Assembly: GCA_905178155.1 (NCBI GenBank)
Contig: CAJINV010000011.1
Location: 891,982 to 955,981 of the forward strand
Length of the DNA stretch: 64,000 bases
Source of the DNA: Amoebophrya sp. A120
Lineage: Eukaryota; Sar; Dinophyceae; Syndiniales; Amoebophryaceae
Direction: 5' to 3'
Positions 42,573-55,649 of the stretch are shown here, piece after piece; the first letter of the stretch is position 1, and each line of letters opens with the position of its first letter. The notes under the pieces were generated by a model. The model did no database searches, was not told the origin of the DNA, and worked only from the letters and a program-made list of their open reading frames with translations. A program made the position numbers and the translations under genes.

Positions 42573-44712
42573 TACTTCTGTCTTGTGTTCAGCAGCAGTA
42601 GCTCGAGCTGTATTTCCCCGTACTAAGGACCACCCACAGCGGGCGGTCCACACGATAATTTTCACAAGCGGGAGGCCCCCTATCTGCACAGAAACGCGGA
42701 TCGCAAAATTTGATCTGTGGCCTTGCTTTCTGTGATTTTCATCGGACAAAACGTTGTCTTGTGCCGATCTACCGGTTCTAATTAAGGAGTCGCAGCCCGA
42801 TTTCTTGGATCCTGTGGTTCTTTTCTAGATAAGGAGGATAGACCACCATTCCTTGCAGCCGCTGTCGCCATTCGACTTTGAAAGGAGGTTCCATTGCCTT
42901 ACTTACTTATTTAAACGGCATAGCTAGTAGGTCATGACAGGTAGGGTCATGGTGAAGCTTGAGCTTCGCGAATCCCAATCGCTACGACTGCCGGCTAGAA
43001 AAGCTTTCTCTACGTTGGTTTTCATTACAGTGGAATCACACATACATACATGGTGAGGAAACACGGGTTTGATAGATTTTGATACAACTTTTGATACTTG
43101 GATCTGTAGAATTAGTTAGTTTCGAATCGATTTTTCCGAACGAAAACAACCGCCCGAGTTTGTGAGTACTTGTACAACTATCCTTTTTTTCAATCCGAAG
43201 TAAAAAATTCAAGGAACGAAGTAGAATCAGTATCCATCAACCGCCAACCCTCACATGGAGAAAACATGACTAAAAACACAAGTATAAAAGCAGTTCGTGG
43301 TGTAGTGGTAGTCTAATAGGAACAAAAACCATGTGTGGTTGAAAATTTACATCTTTGCTACAAGTTAGTTTTTCAACCCATAACGTGTCTTTTTTCCCAT
43401 CAGATACTAGATCTTTCGATTTATTCATCAACCTGCGCAGGGTTTTTGGTGCGTCAGATTGATGCGGCGATATTTTGTGCCACTAAACGTCGAGATCTCA
43501 AGGACATTTTTGGATCAAAAAAAGTAAAAGACTTCTTTCCCGGTGGAATATGCATGACTAGGGTTGTGAACCTGGTTCTGTAGGGTCCACGAAGAAGAAC
43601 CGTTCGGAGGAGGTAGCTTTTCTATTACTACTACTCGAACGCGAACGGTGTAAGTATGTGAGTATGTAAGTGTAATAAAAAACAATACACCATCAAATCC
43701 AACAATTTTTAGTTTGGTTGTGAAAAGGCGTGAAGCAACTGAACCAAAATTTTGTTGAAGGGGCTTCGGCTCTTCGACCCAGCAATAACAATCGAGATTT
43801 CTCGTTGTTTTCAAGATAGCAACTCTTTCGGAATCTTCTTCTTCTTCACTCCCGAGCACGTACAACTTTCGTCTCTGAAAATTAACAAAAAACCTCGAGG
43901 TGGCCCGTTGTTTTTCATCTTCCCCGTGGAGTAATTCTAAGTACGGCTGTTTTTGACATCAACATCTTCATTTCTGATTCTGTCCGGACCAACAAAACAA
44001 CCAGGAATTTTCCGTCGGCTTCTACTCGACCGTCACTCCGGAAGAGGCGGATTTTAGTACTACAGGGAAAACAACTTTTGCTTTCCTTGAAAGAACAGCA
44101 GATACCGGCAGATTGAAACCGCAACCTCTTTTCTTTGCGTCTAGAAAATAAAGCGGCGGAATCATACTAGCAGCTTCAACGGACTGCGTATTGCGATCGC
44201 GGTGGAGCAATATCTGTCTAGAGGAGAAGAAAATTAAGTCTTAAACCCGTTTCGAACTCATCAAAACAAAAAATAAGTAAAAAAAAAACATCTTCTGGAC
44301 GACCAGCTTGGAAAGTAGAACAGACCGTGAAAGGAAGAACTCCGCTTTCGCTCTTTTTCATCTCTCGATAGTACTACAATTTTAGGAGCACTGCGGCGGA
44401 ACAACAGCCCAAAGAAATCAATCTCGTGTCTTTTTGGTGGAAGACGGAAGGGAAAGGCATACACTTTTGTACTACAAAAATCAACAACTACATCATCTAC
44501 CGGAGCTGGTTCGTTTCTTGGTTTCTCTCCAGCCCCTTCGTCATCTTTTCTTCTACACCGAAAAAGATCGAAAACAGCAACGTTTTGTTTCCCGTTTCTT
44601 TCCGCAGAAATAAAGAACCATCCAAGCGGTGACAACAACAGCGAGAAGTGCTGACACAACAACAAACTACCTTCGAAATCTGGAGCGCTGGAGCAGCTTC
44701 TACATCAGAAGC
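42573..44712. other. Intergenic region, no supported gene
   Basis: About 2.1 kb of AT-leaning sequence. Frames up to 134 codons exist on both strands without motifs. A tRNA-like A-box word near 43300 lacks the rest of a tRNA. The frame of the following gene is open from 44629, so the last ~80 bases may be leader. Confidence 0.55.
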
Positions 44713-47700
44713 ATGGGGCCGCTCGATTCTCTACTGGGTGGAAACGAAACAAGCAGCTCCAATGATTGGCTCGAGGAGATGCTCTTGGGGGACCAGGAGC
44801 CCCCACCCCACGCCAGCCCACCGGGCAGCATTTTGGCGGACAGTGTTGCGGACGCGAAAAGCCTACTAGACCACGTGGTCGGCGGCCCGGGCGGCGGGAG
44901 CAGTGCGACTGGTCGTGGTGGACCCCCGCGCAACCCGTTTAGCAGTACCAGCAGCGACCCATCTTCCTCCGATGCCGTAGTGGACAACTTTTTTCAGGAG
45001 CTGGCCTCATGCCGCTCGAACAGTCTCACCGAGACCACGCACTGTACGGACTCCTCGGGGATTTCTGCAAGCACCTGGGTGAGCAACTTCATCAACTGCG
45101 GATCGGGAAGCGGTGGAACCCGGAACGCCTCCCTGATTACCACGGAGGGTATTGTCGACCCCATGAACCCTCCGCCGGTTTTGCTATCATACCGAAACTC
45201 CGAGGACCCTTGTCGTAAGTTTGCTAGAACGCAAACCTCATTGTTCCGATGCCTCGTGGTCTCCCATCACAAGAACTACATCATACGTTGAATGCAAACA
45301 ATACAACTACGAATACATGTGCATGTTTATTTTCAAACTGGCAGTCTCAGTTGCATCAGTGTGCACGAGTCGTAGTTTCGTAAGGATACTTACAAGATCC
45401 GGAGTCCAACAGCAGCGGAAGCTTCATCGAAGATTTGCTAAAGACTGCATCGATAGGGGAAGGTATAAATATGGACCTTGTCATTTCGACTGTTTGTCAT
45501 GCGATATTATAGCTTTCTAGTTCCTTTTTCATGTGGAGTAGTATCTATGACAGACACAGAGAACGCAGGCAAGTGGTAAAAAACCAGAAGGAATACACAA
45601 CACAATCCATTTTCCTAAGGTTCTGGGTCGCCGTCCCCAGGACGCAATGATCTGTTCAACAACGATCGCCCGGAGATGTTTCGTTCGCCGGGCGGAGGGC
45701 GTGGGAGCGGTATGAGACGGATGAGAATTATGTGATAATTGGTTACTACTGCAGCCTTGGTGGTCCCGTCTGTTTGTTTATGTTTGCGTCGCATAGTCTT
45801 CAACTGCCAATGCTATTTCCAAGAATGTTGTGCTTCTGCTTCGTCTGCTTTTGTATTTGTTTTGCTTGTTCTCAGCTGTAGAAAAAAAAAGAAAAAGCTG
45901 GTTGTGCTTTGACAAAAAATCCACTTCCGTTTCATACCTTGCTCTGGAAACGATGCCGGCTGGGATGACGAGGGGTCGGACGGAGGGAATCGGTATAAGA
46001 TGTTGTACAGTACGCTGATGATGCAAGAAATTCAAAAAGTTATATCGCCACCTTTGCATTCAGATATGGATTCAGTTCACTAAAAAGAAAGACTGTTTTT
46101 CATGTACTACCGCATGTTGGCAAGCTATGTTCACATCATTCAAACAAGCCTCTGGGCACGGCCGCGTTCGCATGCGGATGAGGATGGCGGCCGTGGCCGG
46201 ATGTTCGGACGGGAGCAGGATTCTGGACGGAACTGCGCGCGTGGCGGGCGTTACGGTAAAAATATGGAAATACCATTGTATGAAAGTCATATACGTTGTA
46301 GAGTGCGTACTACTACTTTTTTTCTCAACATTCATTCGATCGTTCTTGTGCAACGTGAAGATAAAATGGACAGCAGAAGGGTCGTGCATGACGAGACCTT
46401 CGCAAGTTTGAAATTTACAAAAAAACCAGATGTCGACTACAGCAACAGTTCGTCCTGCAACGGCAACCAGGCTGGTTCCCGCGGCGGGGGCTACGGAGCG
46501 AGCCCCGGGATGAACAGCCGCGAAGTAGACTTGGGGAGCAACAACGGTGGCAGCGGGCGGTACAGCCACCGCCACCAGCACACCGCGACCGTGCGTTTGC
46601 GGGGTAATATGGAGCAAAACGGTCCTCCACGCGAACGGGATTTGAGCGAAATGTTGAAGGCAGTGGAGAGCGTAGAGCGGAGCTGTCCGAACGTCGACGA
46701 TCCGTCGAATTTGGAGTCTTTCTGGCAGGCGGCACAGGCGGCCAAGCAGGCGCAGGAGGAGCTCCGAGAGCGTGAACGCGAACGGGAGTGGCGCGGCGGG
46801 GGTTGTACTACCTCCGCCGGTGGCGGTGATGGTGGGCACAGTAACAGCAATCGGGGTAACAACAGCGGGAATAATTACGAGCGGAGTTGTAATGGAATGA
46901 ACCACGGTAGTAATTTTAACCGTGGGAAGGGGCAGACGATCCGCGCGCCGGGGTTCGAAAAGGATTACGGACGGAATGGGAATAACCGGTACAATAACCA
47001 TGATAACAACCGGTCGTACAATAACGACGGCTCGTCCTACAACGGCAATAACATGAGTCGAACCAACACTATCACGAGTTCGAATGGAGCTGGCGGTGGC
47101 ACTAATTACAACAACACCAATACGAGCACCAGCTACGGGGGAACGATGTACAGGACCAACTCGCCCCACCAACAGCCCCACCACGGTGGTTCCTCTGGCG
47201 GAGGAGGACATCATTCACATCACCACCACAATAATCACAACTCGGACAGGAGCCGCATGGTCACCTTCGACGACATTGCCAACGCTCCGGCCAGCGCCAA
47301 GCGGTGCTCTCCGCGGAGCAACTGCCACAACATGAATACTAGCAACATCGTCCCGCAGCATGGGGAACTGATCCAGGCACCGCTGAGCAAGCGGATGAAC
47401 AAGAAGGTGGATAGTACTAATTTGGACATTGAAGTGCCCGAGTGGATGTCGGACTTGTTGAAGTCAGAGGCGGGGCGGGGGCCACCTGCTCGGGGTAACG
47501 GCGATGATGACGCGAAAATGAAGGCACTGGAACAAGTCACGGTGAAAGACAAGGAGGTCGTGGTAACAAGCGTGTTAAGGAAAAACGATGCAGGAACAGG
47601 AGCTACTGCAGTGGACGAAAACGAGGCGAAAGAAGGAAATAAAGAACATGCTCCTGAAGAAGGGAAAACAGAGGAGGAAGCTGTTGGGGGCGAGCAGCGT

Positions 47701-50700
47701 GAAGATCCTTCCGCACACGAAGAAGCAAAGAAGGACATCACATCGGAGCAACCGGATGCGGAAGGTAGTTCGGAGGCTGTTCCTCCTGAACAGAGTCGCG
47801 AAATGCGTACGAGGAGCCTGGAAGAACATGGTAGTACTGATACCCCCGGCGAGGAACTACAGAAGGAGCCGGCCACGTCCTCCCGTGATGAAGAGCAGAA
47901 GGAGCCGGAGCCCGAAGATTGCCATGTTGATAAAAATGCCAATGAAGCAAATGACAGCGAACCTGCGAATAAAACCATTGAAGACAAAGCTGCTGCTGCT
48001 GCAGCAGTAGCCGCGGAAGATCTTGAGGAAAAGCACAAATCGGTTGTGCATGTGGACCAAGAGGAAACAAGCAGCGAGCAGTTGCAGGAGCGCACCACCT
48101 CCACGTTGGCTGTTTCTTGTAGTGCATCGAGCAGTTGTGGAGCTGCGTCAAACACCTCTTCCGCTGACGAAGCGAGTTGCGATCTCCGTAAGGACGAGGA
48201 GGAACCACAGCCGGCAGCGGAAGAAGATCAGGACAACTTGACTAACAAATCAAACTCTAATGGATCATCATGCGGCAACAATCCTTTTCTCTTACCTCCC
48301 CCGGTTCTTGGACCTAGTACAACTTCTGCTTCCGCCATGACTTCTACCACTTCACCCGCTCCGGCGCAGGAACGTGGTGAGAACAGTAGCAAATCAAGTT
48401 CTGGCGTTGACCAAGACGCGACGCCCCCGGTTGATGTTCATGGTGTCGGGAGGTCGTTGCAGCAAGACGGAGGAGCAAGCAGGAGTGCGGACAAAACCAA
48501 TAAATCCTCCAGTTCTACCAGTACTAGTACCTCGAATATTCGCCACGACGACTTTGACGGGATCCGGATTCGTGATCATGCGGGTGAAAAGTGGCAGCCG
48601 CTGGTGCTCGACGACGCGAGCGGCTCGCCGGCGACGACTGCGGGCGCGGAGGAGATGGATGACACGGAGAAAAAGCAACTGATGGCGTTTCTAGCCAGTG
48701 AGGAGAACAACAACAATCAAACCGGCGACCCGAGTTCTAGCGCAAGCAACCGCCGCAAACACGAGCAGGAGTTCCATGGTTCTTGTTCCGACAATGGTTC
48801 AGGAGGTTCTTTTCCTTTTCAGCATTATCAGGGCGGTAGTTACAGCAACTACCCCAATATCAACTACGGCAAAAATTTTTACACTGGTGGAAATAACAAG
48901 ATGACCGGCGGGGGCTACAGCACGACGCAGCGTCTGAACGATCATCATTACAACGGCAGCTCTAGTACTTCGATGCGAAACAAATACGGAGGTTCCGGCG
49001 GCTACAATAGCAGCCGTTCTGGCGATCGCGATCACCAGCAGTATAACCATGGAAATAACAGCATGTCTTGGTATGATGACGTAAGTTACAGTTGTGCGCC
49101 AGGCGCGTCTTGTTCTAATGGAGCCTCAGGAGCTTCCTGCTCTCCCAGCGCAAACGGTTTGAACACGAGCTTTTCCTCCGCAAACGTTGGGGAGCATGAC
49201 GATATCAAGAGCTGTAGTTCGACATCCGGATCCGGAACCAATTCAAATCCGCCCGGAACAAAGCAGCTCTTCTTTCCCCCGCCACCGCCGCCATTCGGCT
49301 GCGTGAATGCCGGAGGCGCGAACAGTGTTTTCGCACCAGCCAACATGTCGACGAATGATTATCAAGGGAGTTCTACTTCTGGGTGTGCGACGACCGACGT
49401 TTCTGGTCCGAAGGACCAACAGCACGGAGATATTAGCTGTTCATCCGAACAAATGTTGGGGAAGGATCATCCCACTACCAATACCTGTCCGGACGAGCAT
49501 GGCCTGTACAATTCGAGCAGCGGTTCTTGTGGGGATCATGAACGTCAACCAGATGGACCGCCATCCTCGAACTCAGGTGGGTCAACATCCGGTCTTTGTC
49601 CAGTTCCGAAAATGTCGTCCCCGGTTTTTGGGAATAGTGTCAACGGAAATAAGGGGACGAGTCCTGGTTCTTGTGAGAACAACCACTACGGGGGCGGGGG
49701 TAGCGGATGGGAGAATCATAGAGGCGGATCCGGACCGAATTCATCTTCCGGTGGCAAAGGCGGAAGCATGGGCGCCGGGATGATGAACCAGTACAACGTA
49801 TCAAAGTGAAAAAAGCCCCCACCCCATATCGAAACGAAATTTCTGATGCTGGATTTGCGTACACAAATCAGATTTGTCTTGCAGTAGGGGACGGCAGGCC
49901 AATGTCATGCCAGTGCGCAGAGGTTTTGGCCTAGGCACTTAGCATGGGGAACGCCTGTGCTGTAGGACCAACAGCATCACAAACCGCCTGCATGACGGGG
50001 CGGAGCGGGTGCCGTTGCTTTCTTGCAAGACAGACGCGACTTGTGGCCACAAATCAGCATCACAAACCTTTTAAGGCGTTCCTTTTCGATATGGGGAGGG
50101 GGGATTTTTCCTGTTGATACAACGACGACGAGCAGTACAACAATTCCAGTTCGATGGGAAGTGCTGGTTGTAACAACACCAATTCATCCACCCGAGGCGG
50201 ACCACACGGCCAGCACCAGCTGCATAACAACTATCCGAACGGTGGTACAACTTCTCGCCAGCAGCACAACTCCGCTCCGCACGGGGCTTTGATCGGGCCG
50301 CCGGGCAGTCGGGCGGCGGCGCACGCGCACCACCAGCACTGGAATAAGCATCAGTACCAGGATCATAACTACGACTACTACGCCGCGGGAGCGGGGTGTT
50401 CCATGCTTGGCTCTGGCGCGGCGGCCCTTGCCGCAGCCGCTGCTGGCTACAATCCGATGCAGCTGAAGGCCGCGGCCATGGTGGACCACAATCCGTATAA
50501 CTACGGTTCGAGTTACTACGCGAGTATGATGCTGCAACACCAGCTGGCCGCCGTGTCGATGGCAGCTGGTGGTGGAGGAGAGAAGAAGAACAAGCAGGAG
50601 AGTGACAATTCGTCTGACGAGGAAGATAGTACAACTCAGAAACGGAGAAACCACAAGAAGAAGAAAGGTTCCAAGCAGAATAAATCCAAGGCGGAGAATA

Positions 50701-53700
50701 TGGATGTGTCAGGATCGAAATCGAGAAAATCGAAAAATTTGTGATGCATAAAGTGTAGGGCACTGAAGGGCTGTATTGGGGAGCAGGCAAATGAGACCGA
50801 TTGTAAGCCTGTTTAGGGGTATACAATGTGCTGCCAGAGTAGCATCATGACAGGACCAGTCTTCTGTGCCTAAACAGCATGACAGACTGGATTTGGGTGC
50901 TCCCGAAATTTGTCATGTGCCACTTGGAAACTGAGGCTCCAACTGACATCGATTTTGTGCATCACAAGTTTTTCGATTTTGCCAATTTCGATTCTGACAC
51001 TCCCATAGAGAAGGACGCGGAGGCGATCGCCCGTGAGGAGATTATGCGGGATCTAGCTTCCGATGACGGCTTATGAGAGCGCACAACTCCCCCTCCCCCT
51101 CATTTGTATAGCATGAACGGCAATACAAGCATCAGCAGGAATGCCGGCTTTGCATGACAAATCTACACTGGATTCTAGTGCTATTTGGGCTACCAGAGTG
51201 AGCTTGTCATGCAAACAGTGCCAAGAGGAAGAGGCAAAGGGTGGATTTGGCATTTTGCATGACAGATGAGGGGGAGGGGGAGTTGTGCGCTGTCATACGG
51301 CTTCTCCCCTCGGGAAAGGAAGTATTCCAAAGGGGTAGAAAACGAGGACACCCCGGGGGAGCATCATGATCAGGATCACGGCAGCGACAGCGACGAAGCC
51401 ATGTTTCACTCCTCCTCGAAGATGAACAAGGATAAAAAACGGAAGAAATCTACTTCCAAACATGAGGCGGAAAAGAGGAAGAAAAAGGGAAAGCACGGCT
51501 GTAATGCTAAAGGTGCGGTCATGTCCGAAAACCAGATCCTAAACCCGTATGACGGCGGATCACATCAAACGGGAGCTTCTAGTGCTGCGGGTGTTAGTAC
51601 TTCTAAAAGTGGTCATCATCATTTTATTCCGGGTCGTTCAGCGGAACAAGCAGTAGAGATGGACCAGCAGAACATGTTCGAGAACGGGTGGCTGAAGCAC
51701 GAACACGAGCACGGCAACGTCGACTTTGACAGCAACCATCAGTTGGCAAAAGCACTGCACCTGGGGTCGCCACCTGGTACGGCTGGAGCTCCTGCAGTGG
51801 CGGGCGAAACTAGTACCAGCATCCAGCATGGTCATGGCCAAGCGGCGCACTGGCAACATCAAAAAACTGGTGCTGGTCATAATTCCCTACAACCGCAACA
51901 AGGAGGAGGCTTTGGCAGACAACCGCAGCTGCTGCAAAACCACGTCGGAGCCACCGCTCTGCTACCAAATCAGATCAAGAACGGCGACCCCACGACAGGA
52001 GCCCCTGCAGCTGCCCCTCGTTCCCCCATCGATCTCGCGAGCGTCGCTCCCGGCGCCGTGGTGCGTCGTGTCGGAAAGCGGCAAGTGCGTTGCTTCTTCC
52101 CGGGGAAGCTGCGTAGTGGCAATATGCGCCGTTCGGGCGGCGGAACGGGCACGAACAGGAAGCGGAAGATGACCGGAAGTCCGAAATTTTCCAAGATGTG
52201 CACCAGTACGACTGAACGTCGCACTGAAGATATTATCGAACCTGGAGAACTGAAAACTGGTGACACTATTACTGCACCACCGTCAGTAGTAGAACATCAA
52301 GTGGCTTCATTCCAACATCCTGCTGTCGAGTATAGTGGCGAGAGGGACGATCAGAACAAAAACCATCACGTTCTGGCAGACCAAGCTCAGGAACAGTACG
52401 TTCATGATACGCCGGAAATAGACGAAGGCAACAGTACCTACGACGCTTCTTATGTGGCGCAACGACCTACCGTGCCAGCATCCGTTGCCACACAAGTTCT
52501 GAATCCGTACCCGGCTTCGGTGCCCTGTGGTGGTGGTTTGGCAACTGGTGGCAATTCTGAACAAAACGTAATGAATAGCTGCAGCTCGTCCACACGACGC
52601 GGCATCATTGATAACACCAGTGGCAGTGGGTCCTGCACGACCTACGAAAATCTCCGTCATCAGCGGCATCCTGCCCACGCTTCTCGCTACGACTCGATTG
52701 GCGCTGCACCAACTTCAAACGGAGCAAACACGTATAATAATGCGTCGGCTTCCCATCAGCAACATCAACGCTCCTCGCGGTTGCTGCAAACGTGCCACGC
52801 CACGGTGGACCTGCGGATCGTGAAAATGTCGGGGGTGGATATCTCAAGGATTGCCGGTGATCGCTGTGCGAACCTGCAGGAGATTCGGGCGTCGACCGAA
52901 ACGGACATCTTTGCGGGCTACGGAGAAATTCAGATCGCCGGGGGGTTGACACAGGTACTACATGTAAAGTAAAATTCTGGAGTTGTTGACCTCTGTGTGA
53001 CGAGATTTATTTTGAAGCAAAGGTACAACTAGTCGTGTACGTGTTTTGGTTTTCGTGTTGAAGTTGCAATTTCTTGTTCATGCTCCTGGTTTTCGGCGCA
53101 GCAATGAGAAAAAAAACCAAAAGGTGATTGATGCGCTGAGCCAAACCATGGATGTTCATGGGAAAGCAGTCGCGAAGGAAGCAGAGACCAAGTATCTTCG
53201 GAAAGAACATCGCGAAGCAGGAGGTGCTGGCCGGGAAAGGGAAAACCGGAATAAAGATGTTGACGGCGTGCACGAGCAAGGGCATGATGAAGATGAACCT
53301 CAACACCAGACCACTTCTCGTGTCCATCGCCCTGCCCATCGGAGCCGTTCCCGGGGACCGCGCAGAAAGAGTGGTGGAGGCCACCGCCCGGGGAGCGCGG
53401 GGCTGCGAAAACTGGCACCGGCGCAAATGCAGCGGGGCGGCGGTGGCCCTTCGCGGGAGAAGAGTATTTCGAGGTTGCGTCAGACGCTGGACAAGGTGCA
53501 CCGTGTGGAGCGGCAACGGAAATTGCTTAACAATGCGAACGCGAAGATGATCGAGAACGGCAACAATAAAGCTGTGCGGAAAAGTAATGGGAAAGAACGC
53601 GAAGGAGCTGCACGGGGAAAGCTGCATGCTCGTAGTACCTCCTCTTCACGGGACGAAGTAGGTGGAGAAGCAAAAGAGGCCCCGGACAGTGGCTGCAAGT

Positions 53701-55649
53701 TCGGCTCATGCTCCACAGATGCAAATGCTCAAGAGGATACTGCAAGAGCCGATTCATCCGGAAGAAGATGTGGAGGTGGTAAAAGAAAGAAGCAAACAGG
53801 GAATAATAAAGCTGGATCCCCGAAGATGAACAAGTTGATGAACAAGAACAACCCAAATTTGATTCCGCTGCCAGCGTCTTTTCGCGAGCAGAACAAGGAG
53901 GGATCACGCGGAGCAGGCGGGGAAATGAAATCTAGTAAAACAACTGCTGCCCCTGGCGGTGCTGCTTCGGCTGGTTCTGCGGGTGCTATTGTCGGCAAGA
54001 GCCGGTTCGGCGACTACCAGCCACCTGCCATGAAGGTGACGGTGGACATGACGCCATGTAGTTCCTCTCACGATCATCATGATGTTGACCAAAAGCCGCA
54101 AAGTAAAAACCTCCACGCCACGAGGACCAAAAGAACTTCTACTTGTACTTCTGGCGAAAGCAATAGGCATCGAACCATCCGGGTGGGCGGCGTCACGTTG
54201 ACGAATAAGAAGAACCTGCAAGAACAAGTAGTAGGTGGCACTGCTTGTGCTTCTGGAACTCCGTCAGAAGGACGAAATAATAAACCTACCTTGCGACGAC
54301 GCCGCAATGCACAACCCGAAAATACCGGTGTTATTCAACACGATCAGGCAGACGACAACAGCAACGGACACGGCAAACCTTCCAAGCGAGCTGGACGAGT
54401 AGAGGAAGGAGCTGCGTCAGGCGAGGGATCGAACAGGAAGAAAAGAAGCTTAAACGAGCGGGAAGATGACACTGGAACCCGTCGTCGTGGTGCGCGTAGT
54501 GATGACAACCTTTCGAACACCACATCGACACGGGAAACAGAGACGCGCAACACCGCATCTTCTACGGCGGCCGCAGCACAAGTGCTGCGAGCAGGAGCTG
54601 TTCCGAGCCGAAGTGGAGGAGCCACAGGCGCGGGCGGCGGAGCAGCTGGACAGGTGGTATGAGCTTGTATTTGATGTTGAAGAACTTTTTTGCAGTTTTG
54701 CGAATACAAGCCAAGTTGTTGAAAGATTCGGAATAAAAATAAAATTTTGAAATTTCGCGGATTTTCGAACGCGATAAAAATAAAACTTTGCAACTTCGTG
54801 GATTTGAAAACGTATGAAAATTGATTAAGAATAAGGCGTTGAAACTTCGCGGCTTCACAAAGTGTGATAACTGCAGCAGTTTCAGAGAACCAAGGTGATA
54901 AAAATAAAATTTTGAAATTTCGCGGATTGCAAAACGCGATAAAAATAAAACTTTGAAATTTCGCGGCTGTGGCTTGTAACAAAAACAAGAGGAGCATTTT
55001 TGTGGCTCTGATGTTTAGGAAAATTCAGTACATCATACCCAGAGTGGTCATGTTGTTTCAAAACAATAAACAGACTCCTGATGGGCGCCGACAGGGGACG
55101 AGCCGCTACGACGACCGGGGTCAGGACCGACGGGACCTAAGGAACAACACCGAAAATAGTAATCACGGCCGCACTGACCGCGATGCACAATCGCGAGGAC
55201 GTCGTGGAGGTGGCAAAAGAGCGGATCATTCTTACGACGAAGAACGACGCGCTGAGGGGAACAATTACACAACCGCGGGAGAGCCTTACGATCACGAATT
55301 TCACCCAGACCGCTCTGAAAACAAAAGCAGGTACGGTACTCGGTCCGCGCGCCAGCAGACAACTAGTAACCCTTTTGACGACCGGACTCGTTACAACAAC
55401 CGGGAAGAACGTGAAGAAGCTCATCACTACTACAACCAATCGCGCACGACCGGCCAACATCATGATCGATCCAACCGACACTGCTCTCGCCGCCGGCAGC
55501 GGGATGCTGTTGACGGGAGTGACGATGCTGAAGCGCACGATTACAGCGGCCGCCGGGCAGCGAAAAAGCAGCGAACTTCGCACTGGGACGAGTATAGTGC
55601 GCCGCACGGTGCTGGAACTTCTAACACTGGGGGTCGCGGATCGCGATGA
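44713..55649 (+). CDS. Giant Asn/Ser/Gly-rich protein with a KH-like domain, about ten exons
   Basis: Probable RNA-binding protein of roughly 2,800 residues. Exons: 44713-45214, 45397-45462, 45620-45709, one or more near 45950-46255 (boundary unresolved), 46430-49798, 50125-50698, 51013-51071, 51303-52954, 53124-54653, 55074-55649. Three introns are introners; the others are GT-AG. The large fifth exon is low complexity: Asn, Ser, Gly, His-rich with a helical stretch ESFWQAAQAAKQAQEELRERERE and a long Glu-rich part. Across the junction at 52954/53124 the protein reads VDLRIVKMSGVDISRIAGDRCANLQEIRASTETDIF then GEIQIAGGLTQVIDALSQTM. This fits a KH domain with GDRC in the GxxG-loop position. The C-terminal exons are Arg/Lys-rich, ending in an RGG/RS-like tail. 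The link between the first three exons and the rest is less certain; they could be a separate gene. Confidence 0.6.
49799..50119 (+). mobile_element. Introner, family H-related (I)
   Basis: 321 bp. Starts TATCAAAGTGAAAAAAGCCC and ends GGGATTTTTCCTGTTGATA. Perfect duplication CAACG (49794-49798 and 50120-50124). The G-run next to the terminus and the GTGAAAA word resemble the family H element in the ABC transporter. Confidence 0.86.
50699..51007 (+). mobile_element. Introner, family F
   Basis: 309 bp. Starts TATGGATGTGTCAGGATCGA and ends TTCGATTCTGACACTCCCATA. Perfect duplication GAGAA (50694-50698 and 51008-51012). Removal gives SKAEKDAEAIARE. Similar along most of its length to the family F copy at 26243-26549, including the ACAGGCTT/AAGCCTGT region. 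Confidence 0.87.
51072..51297 (+). mobile_element. Introner, family C
   Basis: 226 bp. Starts TATGAGAGCGCACAACTCCC and ends AGTTGTGCGCTGTCATA. Perfect duplication CGGCT (51067-51071 and 51298-51302). Removal gives ASDDGFSPRERK. Together with the family F element upstream it isolates an exon of only 64 nt. Confidence 0.88.
54725..54968. repeat. Degenerate direct repeats inside an intron of the KH-like gene
   Basis: About five copies of a word close to TTTGAAATTTCGCGGATT, several preceded by GATAAAAATAAAA, spaced 40-60 bp apart, within the GT-AG intron 54654-55073. They are AT-rich and differ sharply from the flanking exons. Confidence 0.7.

Noticed and set aside
43290-43365. tRNA-like A-box word GGTGTAGTGGTAG
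   Set aside because: No acceptor stem, anticodon arm or GGTTCRANTCC B-box can be formed around it.
46072-48155. Minus-strand frames of 306 and 380 codons opposite the giant gene
   Set aside because: Shadow frames of the Ser/Asn/Glu-rich coding strand (Val/Ile/Ser-rich output), with no motif.
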